64,000 nt of DNA from Sepiola atlantica (lineage: Eukaryota; Mollusca; Cephalopoda; Sepiida; Sepiolidae): assembly GCA_963556195.1 (NCBI GenBank), contig OY744521.1, forward strand, positions 126,819,459 through 126,883,458. Direction: 5' to 3'. Within the stretch, counting starts at the first letter, position 1. Each line of letters begins with the position of its first letter. The notes below the pieces were generated by a model that was not told the DNA's origin, searched no databases, and worked only from the letters and a program-made list of their open reading frames with translations. A program made the position numbers and the translations under genes. Positions 36,790 through 50,797 of the stretch are shown piece after piece.

Positions 36790-37320
36790 TCTCTTATATA
36801 AAGGGCAGTTGTCTGTATGTATGTATGTCTGTATGTGAAGCTTCTCCTCAAAAACTAAGCGGCGACATGTCAAAAAGTGTATATCTTCAGCACCGTACAT
36901 ATCCTGGGATCATAATATCTCAAAATCGCAAATAACGATTCACTCACTGACAGTCAACCGGACCACTTTCCGACAAAAGGTAGCAGTTTTTTCGTATTTT
37001 ACACGACTTTTTCAACGTTATTATGTACTAAATTCGAAATAATCTAATGTATTTATGTACTAATCCGATAAAAATGCAGAGTCATTGTAAACATCCCATA
37101 ATCCCTTGCCGGATGTACCCGGTCTTGCCCTAAATTGTGTCCGGTTCTATCAGATCATCCAATAACTTCTGTCCGGATGCATCAATAACAACATAGGAAT
37201 CCTACGTTAAGAGTGTGTAGTGAAACAAGGGTTGCTCAATCACATCCGCACCTGTCCCATAATCCCTTGCCGGATGTACCCGGTCTTGCCCTAAATTGTG
37301 TCCGGTTATATCAGGTCATC
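36790..37320 (+). repeat. Conserved Helitron 5' region of element C
   Basis: Practically the same as 14882-15410, with direct repeats at 37095 and 37256 (161 bp apart). Confidence 0.9.
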
Positions 37321-37439
37321 ATGACGTCAGAGAGTGGCAGTTTTCCTTTCTGTCATTTTTCCCTCTCACACTTTCTTTCTTAATTATTAATAGACGCTAA
37401 TATTTCTCCCCCCTCCCTCCCTGTGGCCGTTCTGTTATC

Positions 37440-38112
37440 ATGATAGGAATTACCTCCTCCTTTCAGGCCAAATTGGGGGGGGGGGGTTACGGTATTCGCC
37501 GGTGTGAGCATTACCTCCTCCTTTTTTGAGAAGTGTAGAGGTAGGGTAGTATCGGTTCCGTTGTCATGATGCACTGATCCCATGCATTACCTCCTCCTTT
37601 TTTGAGAAGGGTAGATGTAGAATAGTATCGGTTCCGTTGTCATGATGTGCTCATCCCATGAATTACCTCCTCCTTTTTTGAGAAGTGTTGAGGTAGGGTC
37701 GTATCGGTTCCGTTGTCATGATGCCCTCATCCCATGCATTATCTCCTCTTTTTTTGAGAAGTGTTGAGGTAGGGTCGTATCGGTTCCGTTGTCATGATGC
37801 ACTATTCCCATGCATTATCTCCTCCTTTTTTGAGAAGTGTTGAGGTAGGGTCGTATCGGTTCCGTTGTCATGATGCACTATTCCCATGCATTATCTCCTC
37901 CTTTTTTGAGAAGTATTGAGGTAGGGTCGTATCGGTTCCGTTGTCATGATGCCCTCATCCCATCCATTATCTACACCTTTTTTGAGCAGTGTTGAAGTGT
38001 GAGCGCCTCAGGCGAAATCCGGGGAGGGGGAATGTCGGCATTCGTCAATATGAGCGCCTCAGGCGAAATCTGGGGAGGGGGAATGTCGGCATTCGCCGGT
38101 ATGAGCGCCTCA
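37440..38112. repeat. 76-bp tandem repeat followed by GC-rich minisatellite in element C
   Basis: Six to seven 76-bp units to about 37990, then GAGCGCCTCAGGCGAAATC units to 38112, where the satellite starts. Confidence 0.88.
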
Positions 38113-41100
38113 GGACTATTTGGCAGATCAGAAGGAGAAAGGATACCTAAGGGATTTCAGTAGTGCTCATGAAGCCTCCTCGATTTTCAAAGTACTCGGC
38201 GTTGTCCGGGAGAAAAGTGCTCAATATCCTAGATAGAGCTACTGTAGTGATAGGTTTAGAAAATATTTTAACGCCATCTTCGTTCACCTTTGGACTATTT
38301 CGCAGATCAGAAGGAGAGAGGATACCGAATTTATTTCAGTAGTCCCCAGGAGGCCTCCTTCATTATCAAAGTACTCGGCGTTGTCCGGGAGAAAAGTGCT
38401 CAATGTCCTAGATAGAGCTACTGTAGTGATAGGTTTGGAAAATATTTTAACGCCATCTTCGTTCCCCTTTGGATTATTTCGCAGATCAGAAGGAGAGAGG
38501 ATACCTAAGTGATTTCAGTAGTCCCCAGGAGGCCTCCATGATTATCAAAGTACTCGGCGTTGTCCGGGAGAAAAGTGCTCAATGTCCTAGATAGAGCTAC
38601 TGTAGTGATAGGTTTAGAAAATATTTTAACGCCATCTTCGTTCTCCTTTAGACTATTTCGCAGATCAGAAGAAGAGAGGATACCTAAGGGATTTCAGGAG
38701 TGCTCATAAAGCCTCCTAGATTTTCAAAGTACTCGGCGTTGTCCGGGAGAAAAGTGCTCAATGTCCTAGATAGAGCTACTGTAGTGATAGGTTTAGAAAA
38801 TATTTTAACGCCATCTTCGTTCCCCTTTGGACAATTTTGCAGCTGAAAAGAAGGGAGGATACCTAACTGATTACAGTAGTCCCCAGGAGGCCTCTTTGTT
38901 TTTCAAAGTACTCAGCGTTGTCCGGGAAAAAAGTGCTCAATGTCTTAGATAGAGCTACTGTAGTGATAGGTCTGGATAATATTTTAACAGTATCTACGCT
39001 GAAAAGGATTGGGTAATCGATAAGAGTTATTTCAGTAGTGCTCAGGAGGCCTCTTTGATTTTGAAATACTCGGCCTTGTCCGGGAGAAAAGTGCTCAATA
39101 TCCTAGATAGAGCTACTGTAGTGATAGGTTTGGAAAATATTTTAACGCCATCTTCGTTCCCCTTTGGACTATTTCGCAGATCAGAAGGAGAGAGGATACC
39201 TAAGTGATTTCAGTAGTCCCCAGGAGGCCTCCTTGATTATCAAAGTACTCGGCGTTGTCCGGGAGAAAAGTGCTCAATGTCCTAGGTAGAGCTACTGTAG
39301 TGATAGGTTTTGCAAAATATTTTAATGCCATCTTTGTTCCCCTTTGGACTATTTCGCAGATCAGAATGGGGAGAGGATACCTAAGGGATTTCATGGGTGT
39401 TCATGAAGCCTCCTCGATTTTCAAAGTACTTGGCGTTGTCCGGGAGAAAAGTGCTCAATATCCTAGATAGAGCTACTGTAGTGATAGGTTTGGAAAATAT
39501 TTTAACGCCATCTTCGTTCCCCTTTGGATTATTTCGCAGATCAGAAGGAGAGAGGATACCTAAGTGATTTCAGTAGTCCCCAGGAGGCCTCCATGATTAT
39601 CAAAGTACTCGGCGTTGTCCGGGAGAAAAGTGCTCAATGTCCTAGATAGAGCTACTGTAGTGATAGGTTTGGAACATATTTTAACGCCATCTTCGTTCCC
39701 CTTTGGACTATTTCGCAGATCAGAAGGAGAGAGGATACCTAAGGGATTTCAGGAGTGCTCATGAAGCCTCCTCGATTTTCAAAGTACTCGGCGTTGTCCG
39801 GGAGAAAAGTGCTCAATGTCCTAGATAGAGCTACTGTAGTGATAGGTTTGGATAATATTTTAACAGCATCTACGCTGAAAAGTATGGGGAAATCGATAAG
39901 AGTTATTTCAGTAGTGCTCAGGAGGCCTCTTTGATTTTGAAATACTCGGCGTTGTCCGGGAGAAAAGTGCTCAATATCCTAGATAGAGCTACTGTAGTGA
40001 TAGGTTTGGAAAATATTTTAACGCCATCTTCGTTCCCCTTTGGACTATTTCGCAGATCAGAAGGAGAGAGGATACCTAAGTGATTTCAGTAGTCCCCAGG
40101 AAAACTCCTTGATTATCAAAGTACTCGGCGTTGTCTGGGAGAAAAGTGCTCAATGTCCTAGATAGAGCTACTGTAGTGATAGGTTTGGAAAATATTTTAA
40201 CGCCATCTTCGTTCCCTATTGGACTATTTCGCAGATCAGAAGGAGAGAGGATACCTAAGGGATTTCAGGAGTGCTCATGAAGCCTCCTCGATTTTCAAAG
40301 TACTCGGCGTTGTCCGGGAGAAAAGTGCTTAATATCCTAGATAGAGCTAATGTAGTTATAGGTTTGGAAAATATTTTAACGCCATCTTCGTTCCCCTTTG
40401 GACTATTTCGCAGATCAGAACGAGAGAGGATACCTAAGTGATTTCAGTAGTCCCCAGGAGGCCTCCTTGATTATCAAAGTACTCGGCGTTGTCCGGGAGA
40501 AAAGTGCTCAATGTCCTAGATAGAGCTACTGTAGTGATAGGTTTGGAAAATATTTTAACGCCATCTTCGTTCCCCTTTGGACTATTTCGCAGATCAGAAG
40601 AAGAGAGAGGATACCTAAGGGATTTCAGGAGTGCTCATAAGACTCCTCGATTTTCAAAGTACTCGGCGTTGTCCGGGAGAAAAGTGCTCAATATCCTAGA
40701 TAGAGCTACTGTAGTGATAGGTTTAGAAAATATTTTAACGCCATCTTCGTTCCCCATTTGGACAATTTGGCAGCTGAAAAGGAGGGAGGATACCTAACTG
40801 ATTTCAGTAGTCCCCAGGAGGCCTCTTTGTTTTTCAAAGTACTCGGCGTTGTCCGGGGAAAAAGTGCTCAATGTCCTAGATAGAGCTACTGTAGTGATAG
40901 GTTTGGATAATATTTTAACAGCATCTACGCTGAAAAGGATAGGGTAATCGATAAGAGTTATTTCAGTAGTGCTCAGGAGGCCTCTTTGATTTTGAAATAC
41001 TCGGCGTTGTCTGGGAGAAAAGTGCTCAATATCCTAGATAGAGCTACTGTAGTGATAGGTTTGGAAAATATTTTAACGCCATCTTTGTTCCCCTTTGGAC

Positions 41101-44100
41101 TATTTCGCAGATCAGAAGGAGAGAGGATACTTAAGTGATTTCAGTAGTCCCCAGGAAACCTCCTTGATTATCAAAGTACTCGGCGTTGTCCGGGAGAAAA
41201 GTGCTCAATGTCCTAGATAGAGCTACTGTAGTGATAGGTTTGGAAAATATTTTAACGCCATCTTCGTTCCCCTTTGGACTATTTCGCAGATCAGAACGAG
41301 AGAGGATACCTAAGGGATTTCAGGAGTGCTCATGAAGCCTCCTCGATTTTCAAAGTACTCGGCATTGTCCGGGAGAAAAGTGCTCAATATCCTTGATAGA
41401 GCTACTGTAGTGATAGGTTTAGAACATATTTTAACGCCATCTTCGTTCCCCTTTGGACTATTTCGCAGATCAGAAAGATAGAGGATACCTAAGTTATTTC
41501 AGTAGTCCCCTAGGAGGCCTCCTGGATTATCAAAGTACTCCGCGTTGTCCGGGAGAAAAGTGCTCAATATCCTAGATAGAGCTACTGTAGTGATAGGTTT
41601 GGAAAATATTTTAACGCCATCTTCGTTCCCTATTGGACTATTTCGCAAATCAGTTGGAGAAAGGTTACCTAAGTGATTTCAGTAGTGCTCACGAAGCCTA
41701 CTCGATTTTCAAAGTACTCGGCGTTGTCCGGGAGAAAAGTGCTCAATATCCTAGATAGAGCTACTGTAGTGATAGGTTTAGAAAATATTTTAACGCCATC
41801 TTCGTTCCCCTTTGGACAATTTTGCAGATGAAAAGGAGGGAGGATACCTAAGTGATTTCAGTAGTGCTCAGGAGACCTACTTGATTTTTAAAGTACTCGG
41901 CGTTGTCCGGGAGAAAAGTGCTCAATGTCCTAGATAGAGCTACTGTAGTGAGAGGTTTAGAAAATATTTTAACGCCATCTTCGGTCCCCTTTGGACTATT
42001 TTGCAGATGAAAAAGAAGGAGGATACCTAAGTAATTTCAGTAGTGCTCAGGAGGCCTCCTTGGTTTTTAAAGTACTCGGCGTTGTCCGGGAGAAAAGTGC
42101 TCAATATCCTAGATAGAGCTACTGTAGTGATAGGTTTGGAAAATATTTTAACGCCATCTTCGTTACGCTTTGGACTATTTTGCAGATAAAAAGGAGGGAG
42201 GATACCTAAGTAATTTCAGTAGTGCTCAGGAGGCCTCCTTGATTTTCAAAGTACTCGGCGTTGTCCGGGAGAAAAGTGCTCAATATCCTAGATAGAGCTA
42301 CTGTAGTGATAGGTTTGGAAAATATTTTTACGCCATCTTCGTTACCCTTTGGACTATTTTGCAGATGAAAAGGAGGGAGGATACCTAAGTAATTTCAGTA
42401 GTGCTCAGGAGGCCTCCTTGATTTTCAAAGTACTCGGCGTTGTCCGGGAGAAAAGTGCTCAATATCGTAGATAGAGCTACTGTAGTGATAGGTTTGGAAA
42501 AAATTTTTACGCCATCTTCGTTACCCTTTGGACTATTTTGCAGATAAAAACGAGGGAGGATACCTAAGTAATTTACGTAGTGCTCAGGAGGCCTCCTTGA
42601 TTTTCAAAGTACTCGGCGTTGTCCGGGAGAAAAGTGCTCAATATCCTAGATAGAGCTACTGTAGTGATAGGTTTGGAAAATATTTTAACGCCATCTTTTT
42701 CCCCTTTGGACTATTTTGCAGATGAAAAGGAGGGAGAGTCCCTAAGTTATTTCAGTAGTGCTCAGAGGGCCCTCTTGATTTTTAAAGTACTCGGCGTTGT
42801 TCGGGAGAAAAGTGCTCAATGTCCTAGATAGAGCTACTGTAGTGATAGGTTTGGAAAATATTTTAACGCCATCTTCGTTCCCCTTTGGACTATTTTGCAG
42901 ATGAAAAGAGGGGAGGATACCTAAGTAATTTCAGTAGTGCTCAGGAGGCCTCCTTGATTTTCAAAGTACTCGGCGTTGTCCGGGAGAAAAGTGCTCAATA
43001 TCCTAGATAGAGCTACTGTAGTGATAGGTTTGGAAAATATTTTAACGCCATCTTCGTTACCCTTTGGACTATTTTGCAGATAAAAACGAGGGAGGATACC
43101 TAAGTAATTTCAGTAGTGCTCATGAGGCCTCCTTGATTTTCAAAGTACTCGGCGTTGTCCGGGAGTAAAGTGCTCAATATCCTAGATAGAGCTACTGTAG
43201 TGATAGGTTTGGAAAATATTTTAACGCCCTCTGCGTTACCCTTTGGACTATTTTGCAGATAAAAAGGAGGGAGGATACCTAAGTAATTTACGTAGTGCTC
43301 AGGAGGCCTCCTTGATTTTAAAAGTACTCGGCGTTGTCCGGGAGAAAAGTGCTCAATATCCTAGATAGAGCTACTGTAGTGATAGGTTTGGAAAATATTT
43401 TAACGCCCTCTTCGTTACCCTTTGGACTATTTTGCAGATAAAAAGGAGGGAGGATACCTAAGTAATTTCAGTAGTGCTCAGGAGGCCTCATTGATTTTCA
43501 AATTACTTGGCGTTGTCCGGGAGAAAAGTGCTCAATATCCTAGATAGAGCTACTGTAGTGATAGGTTTGGAAAATATTTTACGCCCTCTTCGTTACCCTT
43601 TGGACTATTTTTCAGATAAAAAGGAGGGAGGATACCTAAGTAATTTCAGTAGTGCTCAGGAGGCCTCCTTGATTTTCAAAGTACTCGGCGTTGTCCGGGA
43701 GAAAAGTGCTCAATATCCTAGATAGAGCTACTGTAGTGATAGGTTTGGAAAATATTTTAACGCCATCTTCGTTCCCCTTTGGACTATTTTGCAGATGAAA
43801 AGGAGGGAGGATACCTAAGTAATTTCAGTAGTGCTCAGGAGGCCTCCTTGATTTTCAAAGTACTCGGCGTTGTCCGGGAGAAAAGTGCTCAATATCCTAG
43901 ATAGAGCTACTGTAGTGATAGGTTTGGAAAATATTTTAACGCCATCTTCGTTACCATTTGGACTATTTTGCAGATAAAAAAGAGGGAGGATACCTAAGTA
44001 ATTTCAGTAGTGCTCAGGAGGCCTCCTTGATTTTCAAAGTACTCGGCGTTGTCCGGGAGTAAAGTGCTCAATATCCTAGATAGAGCTACTGTAGTGATAG

Positions 44101-47100
44101 GTTTGGAAAATATTTTAACGCCCTCTGCGTTACCCTTTGGACTATTTTGCAGATAAAAAGGAGGGAGGATACCTAAGTAATTTACGTAGTGCTCAGGAGG
44201 CCTCCTTGATTTTAAAAGTACTCGGCGTTGTCCGGGAGAAAAGTGCTCAATATCCTAGATAGAGCTACTGTAGTGATAGATTTGGAAAATATTTTAACGC
44301 CCTCTTCGTTACCCTTTGGACTATTTTGCAGATAAAAAGGAGGGAGGATACCTAAGTAATTTCAGTAGTGCTCAGGAGGCCTCATTGATTTTCAAATTAC
44401 ATGGCGTTGTCCTGGAGAAAAGTGCTCAATATCCTAGATAGAGCTACTGTAGTGATAGGTTTGGAAAATATTTTACGCCCTCTTCGTTACCCTTTGGACT
44501 ATTTTTCAGATAAAAAGGAGGGAGGATACCTAAGTAATTTCAGTAGTGCTCAGGAGGCCTCCTTGATTTTCAAAGTACTCGGCGTTGTCCGGGAGAAAAG
44601 TGCTCAATATCCTAGATAGAGCTACTGTAGTGATAGGTTTGGAAAATATTTTAACGCCATCTTCGTTCCCCTTTGGACTATTTTGCAGATAAAAACGAGG
44701 GAGGATACCTAAGTAATTTCAGTAGTGCTCAGGAGGCCTCCTTGATTTTCAAAGTACTCGGCGTTGTCCGGGAGAAAAGTGCTCAATATCCTAGATAGAG
44801 CTACTGTAGTGATAGGTTTGGAAAATATTTTAACGCCATCTTCGTTACCCTTTGGACTATTTTGCAGATAAAAACGAGGGAGGATACCTAAGTAATTTAT
44901 GTAGTGCTCAGGAGGCCTCCTTGATTTTCAAAGTACTCGGCGTTGTCCGGGAGAAAAGTGCTCAATATCCTAGATAGAGCTACTGTAGTGATAGGTTTGG
45001 AAAATATTTTAACGCCATCTTCGTTACCCTTTGGACTATTTTGCAGATAAAAACGAGGGAGGATACCTAAGTAATTTCAGTAGTGCTCAGGAGGCCTCCT
45101 TGATTTTCAAAGTACTCGGCGTTGTCCGGGAGAAAAGTGCTCGATATCCTAGATAGATCTACTGTAGTGATAGGTTTGGAAAATATTTTAACGCCATCTT
45201 CGTTACCCTTTGGACTATTTTGCAGATAAAAAAGAGGGAGGATACCTAAGTAATTTCAGTAGTGCTCAGGAGGCCTCCTTGATTTTCAAAGTACTCGGCG
45301 TTGTCCGGGAGTAAAGTCCTCAATATCCTAGATAGAGCTACTGTAGTGATAGGTTTGGAAAATATTTTAACGCCCTCTTCGTTACCCTTTAGACTATTTT
45401 GCAGATAAAAAGGAGGGAGGATACCTAAGTAATTTACGTAGTGCTCAGGAGGCCTCCTTGATTTTAAAAGTACTCGGCGTTGTCCGGGAGAAAAGTGCTC
45501 AATATCCTAGATAGAGCTACTGTAGTGATAGGTTTGGAAAATATTTTAACGCCCTCTTCGTTACCCTTTGGACTATTTTGCAGATAAAAAGGAGGGAGGA
45601 TACCTAAGTAATTTCAGTAGTGCTCAGGAGGCCTCCTTGATTTTCAAATTACTTGGCGTTGTCCGGGAGAAAAGTGCTCAATATCCTAGATAGAGCTACT
45701 GTAGTGATAGGTTTGGAAAATATTTTACGCCCTCTTCGTTACCCTTTGGACTATTTTTCAGATAAAAAGGAGGGAGGATACCTAAGTAATTTCAGTAGTG
45801 CTCAGGAGGCCTCCTTGATTTTCAAAGTACTCGGCGTTGTCCGGGAAAAAAGTGCTCAATATCCTAGATAGAGCTACTGTAGTGATAGGTTTGGAAAATA
45901 TTTTAACGCCATCTTCGTTCCCCTTTGGACTATTTTGCAGATGAAAAGGAGGGAGGATACCTAAGTAATTTCAGTAGTGCTCAGGAGGCCTCCTTGATTT
46001 TCAAAGTACTCGGCGTTGTCCGGGAGAAAAGTGCTCAATATCCTAGATAGAGCTACTGTAGTGATAGGTTTGGAAAATATTTTAACGCCATCTTCGTTAC
46101 CCTTTAGACTATTTTGCAGATAAAAAGGAGGGAGGATACCTAAGTAATTTACGTAGTGCTCAGGAGGTCTCCTTGATTTTAAAAGTACTCGGCGTTGTCC
46201 GGGAGAAAAGTGCTCAATATCCTAGATAGAGCTACTGTAGTGATAGGTTTGGAAAATATTTTAACGCCCTCTTCGTTACCCTTTGGACTATTTTGCAGAT
46301 AAAAAGGAGGGAGGATACCTAAGTAATTTCAGTAGTGCTCAGGAGGCCTCCTTGATTTTCAAATTACTTGGCGTTGTCCGGGAGAAAAGTGCTCAATATC
46401 CTAGATAGAGCTACTGTAGTGATAGGTTTGGAAAATATTTTAACGCCCTCTGCGTTACCCTTTGGACTATTTTGCAGATAAAAAGGAGGGAGGATACCTA
46501 AGTAATTTCAGTAGTGCTACGGAGGCCTCCTTGATTTTCAAAGTACTCGGCGTTGTCTGGGAGAAAAGTGCTCAATATCCTAGATAGAGCTACTGTAGTG
46601 ATAGGTTTGGAAAATATTTTAACGCCATCTTCGTTACCCTTTGGACTATTTTGCAGATAAAAACGAGGGAAGATACCTAAGTAATTTCAGTAGTACTCAG
46701 GAGGCCTCCTTGATTTTAAAAGTACTCGGCGTTGTCCGGGAGAAAAGTGCTCAATATCCTAGATAGAGCTACTGTAGTGATAGGTTTGGAAAATATTTTA
46801 ACGCCATCTTCGTTCCCCTTTGGACTATTTTGCAGATGAAAAGGAGGGAGGATACCTAAGTAATTTACGTAGTGCTCAGGAGGCCTACTTGATTTTCAAA
46901 GTACTCGGCGTTGTCTGGGAGAAAAGTGTTCAATATCCTAGATAGAGCTACTGTAGTGATAGGTTTGGAAAATATTTTAACGCCATCTTCGTTCCCCTTT
47001 GGACTATTTTGCAGATGAAAAGGAGAGAGGATACCTAAGTAATAACAGTAGTGCTCATGAGGCCTCCTTGATTTTCAAAGTACTCGGCGTTGTCCGGGAG

Positions 47101-49350
47101 AAAAGTGCTCAATATCCTAGATAGAGCTACTGTAGTGATAGGTTTGGAAAATATTTTAACGCCATCTTCGTTCCCCTTTGGACTATTTTGCAGATGAAAA
47201 GGAGGGAGGATACCTAAGTAATTTCAGTAGTGCTCAGGAGGCCTCCTTGATTTTCAAAGGACTCGGCGTTGTCCGGGAGAAAAGTGCTCAATATCCTAGA
47301 TAGAGCTACTGTAGTGATAGGTTTGGAAAATATTTTAACGCCCTCTTCGTTACCCTTTGGACTATTTTGCAGATAAAAACGAGGGAGGATACCTAAGTAA
47401 TTTACGTAGTGCTCAGGAGGTCTCCTTGATTTTAAAAGTACTCGGCGTTGTCCGGGAGAAAAGTGCTCAATATCCTAGATAGAGCTACTGTAGTGATAGG
47501 TTTGGAAAATATTTTAACGCCCTCTTCGTTACCCTTTGGACTATTTTGCAGATAAAAAGGAGGGAGGATACCTAAGTAATTTCAGTAGTGCTCAGGAGGC
47601 CTCCTTGATTTTCAAATTACTTGGCGTTGTCCGGGAGAAAAGTGCTCAATATCCTAGATAGAGCTACTGTAGTGATAGGTTTGGAAAATATTTTAACGCC
47701 CTCTGCGTTACCCTTTGGACTATTTTGCAGATAAAAAGGAGGGAGGATACCTAAGTAATTTCAGTAGTGCTACGGAGGCCTCCTTGATTTTCAAAGTACT
47801 CGGCGTTGTCTGGGAGAAAAGTGCTCAATATCCTAGATAGAGCTACTGTAGTGATAGGTTTGGAAAATATTTTAACGCCATCTTCGTTACCCTTTGGACT
47901 ATTTTGCAGATAAAAACGAGGGAAGATACCTAAGTAATTTCAGTAGTACTCAGGAGGCCTCCTTGATTTTAAAAGTACTCGGCGTTGTCCGGGAGAAAAG
48001 TGCTCAATATCCTAGATAGAGCTACTGTAGTGATAGGTTTGGAAAATATTTTAACGCCATCTTCGTTCCCCTTTGGACTATTTTGCAGATGAAAAGGAGG
48101 GAGGATACCTAAGTAATTTACGTAGTGCTCAGGAGGCCTACTTGATTTTCAAAGTACTCGGCGTTGTCTGGGAGAAAAGTGTTCAATATCCTAGATAGAG
48201 CTACTGTAGTGATAGGTTTGGAAAATATTTTAACGCCATCTTCGTTCCCCTTTGGACTATTTTGCAGATGAAAAGGAGAGAGGATACCTAAGTAATAACA
48301 GTAGTGCTCATGAGGCCTCCTTGATTTTCAAAGTACTCGGCGTTGTCCGGGAGAAAAGTGCTCAATATCCTAGATAGAGCTACTGTAGTGATAGGTTTGG
48401 AAAATATTTTAACGCCATCTTCGTTCCCCTTTGGACTATTTTGCAGATGAAAAGGAGGGAGGATACCTAAGTAATTTCAGTAGTGCTCAGGAGGCCTCCT
48501 TGATTTTCAAAGGACTCGGCGTTGTCCGGGAGAAAAGTGCTCAATATCCTAGATAGAGCTACTGTAGTGATAGGTTTGGAAAATATTTTAACGCCCTCTT
48601 CGTTACCCTTTGGACTATTTTGCAGATAAAAACGAGGGAGGATACCTAAGTAATTTCAGTAGTGCTCAGGAGGCCTCCTTGATTTTCAAATTACTTGGCG
48701 TTGTCCGGGAGAAAAGTGCTCAATATCCTAGATAGAGCTACTGTAGTGATAGGTTTTGAAAATATTTTTACGCCATCTTCGTTACCCTTTGGACTATTTT
48801 GCAGATCAGAAGAAGAGAGGATACCTAAGTAATTTCAGTAGTGCTCAGGAGGCCTCCTTGATTTTTAAAGTACTCGGCGTTGTCCGGGAGAAAAGTGCTC
48901 AATATCCTAGATAGAGCTACTGTAGTGATAGGTTTGGTAAATATTTTAACACCATCTTCGTTACTCTTTGGACTATTTTGCAGATAAAAAAGAAGGGAGG
49001 ATTCCTAAGTGATTTCAGTAGTGCTCAGGAGGCTTCCTTGATTTTCAAAGTATTTGACGTTGTCAGGGAGAAAAGTGCTCAATATCCTAGATAGACCTAC
49101 TGTAGTGATATGTTTGGAAAATATTTTAACATCATCTTCGTTTCCCTTTGGACTATTTTGCAGATGAAAAGGAGGGAGATTACCTAAGTGATTTCAGTAG
49201 TGCTCAGGAGGCCTCCTTTATTTTCAAAGTACTCGGCGTTGTCTGGGAGAAAAGTGCGCAATATCGTAGATAGAGCTACTGTAGTGATAGGTTTGGAAAA
49301 TATTTTAACACCATCTTCTTTCCTTTTTTGACTATTTTGCAGATGAAAAG
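38113..49350. repeat. 179-bp satellite array of element C
   Basis: About 11.2 kb. The left part (to about 41800) mixes long and short monomers as in B. The right part is nearly pure 179-bp monomers with a different ending (TTTTGCAGATAAAAAGGAGG). Near 48900-49350 monomers become more divergent, as is common at array edges. Confidence 0.97.
43330..48700. repeat. Higher-order repeats of five, seven and six monomers in element C
   Basis: Diagnostic variants recur with spacings of 894 bp (43507 to 44401), 1252 bp (44401 to 45653), 1253 bp (46370 to 47623) and 1074 bp (47623 to 48697), that is five, seven, seven and six times 179. The copies around 46500-47400 and 47750-48650 are almost identical. 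Confidence 0.9.
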
Positions 49351-49369
49351 GAGTGGGGGGCAGTAAGGG

Positions 49370-50245
49370 TTATTTTAGTAGTAGCTTCTGCGGTATTGAA
49401 CCTGGGGAGTGCTTCTGCGGTATAGGAACCTGCGGCTTCTGCGGTAGGGGACCAGAGGAGTGCTTCTGCGGTATAGGAACTTGAGGCTCCTGCAGTATGG
49501 CAGGCGGGGGAGGGGTGCTTCTGCGGTATAGAAACCTGAGGTATTTGCGGTATGGCACCCAGGGTGTGCTTCTGCGGTATGGCACCCGGGTGGTGCTTCT
49601 GCGGTATAGAAACCGGGGGGGGGGGGTTGCTTCTGCAGTATAGCAACTGGTGGGTACTTCTGTGGTATAGCAACCGGAGGCTGGTGCTTCTGCGGTATAG
49701 GAGCCTGAGGCTTCAGCGGTATGGCACTCAGGGGGTTCTTCTGCGTTATAGGGGTGTGCTTCTATGGTATAGCACCCGGGGGGTTGCTTCTGCAGTATAG
49801 GAACTTGAAGCTTCTGCGGTATAGCAGCTAAAGGTAGGGTGCTTCTGCGGTATAGGACCACGAGGTTTATGTGGTAAAGCACCTGGTGGGGGTGCTTCCT
49901 CAGTATAGGACCACGAGGCTTCTGCAGTATAGCAACATGGGGAGGGGGGGTTTCTCTGGTATAGCAACGGGGGGGGGAGGGGGTGCTTCTGTTTGTATGG
50001 CACTCGGGGGGTGTTTTTGCAGAATAGGAACCTGAGGCTTCTGCGGTATGGCAACCAGGAGGCTGCTTCTGTGGTATGGCACCATGGGGGTGCTTCTGCA
50101 GTATGGCACCCAGGGGGTTGCTTCTGCGGTATGGCACCCAGGGGGGTGCTTCTGCAGTATCGAATTACGATGCTTCTGCGGTATAGCAACCAGGGGTTGG
50201 GTGCTTCTGCGGTATAGGACCACAAGGCTTCTGCGGTATAGTATT
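49370..50245. repeat. GCTTCTGCGGTATAG-type minisatellite
   Basis: About 30 units of GTGCTTCTGCGGTATAG followed by a variable GC-rich spacer such as CACCCGGGGG, 25-33 bp apart. Long frames (255 and 206 codons on the minus strand) result from the repeat. Confidence 0.9.
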
Positions 50246-50515
50246 CGCACTGGGCCGGTGATAGATGCGTATTTCGCATTCGCACTTGGGCTGCGATAGG
50301 TACGTAAGTATCATTCACACTGGGGCAGCGATAGGTACGTATATAGCATGCATACCGGGGCGGCAATAGGTACTTTTATAGCATATGCACCGGGGCGGCA
50401 ATAGGTACGTATATAGTATGTGCACTGGGGCGACAGTAGGTACGTATATAGTCTGCGCACCATTGTGGCGATACATACGTATATAGTATGAATACCGGAG
50501 CGGAGATAAGTACCT
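50246..50515. repeat. 35-bp GC-rich array, short version in element C
   Basis: Seven to eight units related to those at 19403-21620. Confidence 0.85.
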
Positions 50516-50797
50516 ATATAGAAAGCGCAGATAGAGGTGGTACTTTTTATAGAAATATGTCATACTATTGCCCTGGAAAACGTAGGAGAAATGGTGGGGA
50601 AGAAGCAGCTTTCGCAAAATGCAAAATGAGAAAGTAGCGGTGAAATGGGGCGACCAGGGAAGAGAAAGGTAGAAAGATAAAGAGACGGCTATAGAGGAGG
50701 GGGGAAATAGAAGTTTGAATATAAAGATGTTACACACGCGATTTCTCTTCAATTATATGTTTTTATGACCCCGAGCAACGCCGGGTAGCCCCGCTAG
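50500..50797 (+). repeat. Conserved Helitron 3' region of element C
   Basis: Same terminus as A, B and D. Confidence 0.9.

Larger units (their letters stand above)
36790..50797 (+). mobile_element. Helitron-like element C (14,008 bp)
   Basis: Starts TCTCTTATATAAAGG right after the CTAG of B and ends with hairpin and CTAG (50794-50797). Order: 5' region with both 161-bp repeats, 76-bp array, short GC-rich minisatellite, about 11.2 kb of satellite, GCTTCTGCGGTATAG repeats, short 35-bp array, 3' region. No coding capacity for Rep or helicase. Confidence 0.88.

Noticed and set aside
49370..50137. 255-codon minus-strand frame
   Set aside because: Encoded by GCTTCTGCGGTATAG minisatellite units; several overlapping frames are open in the same DNA.
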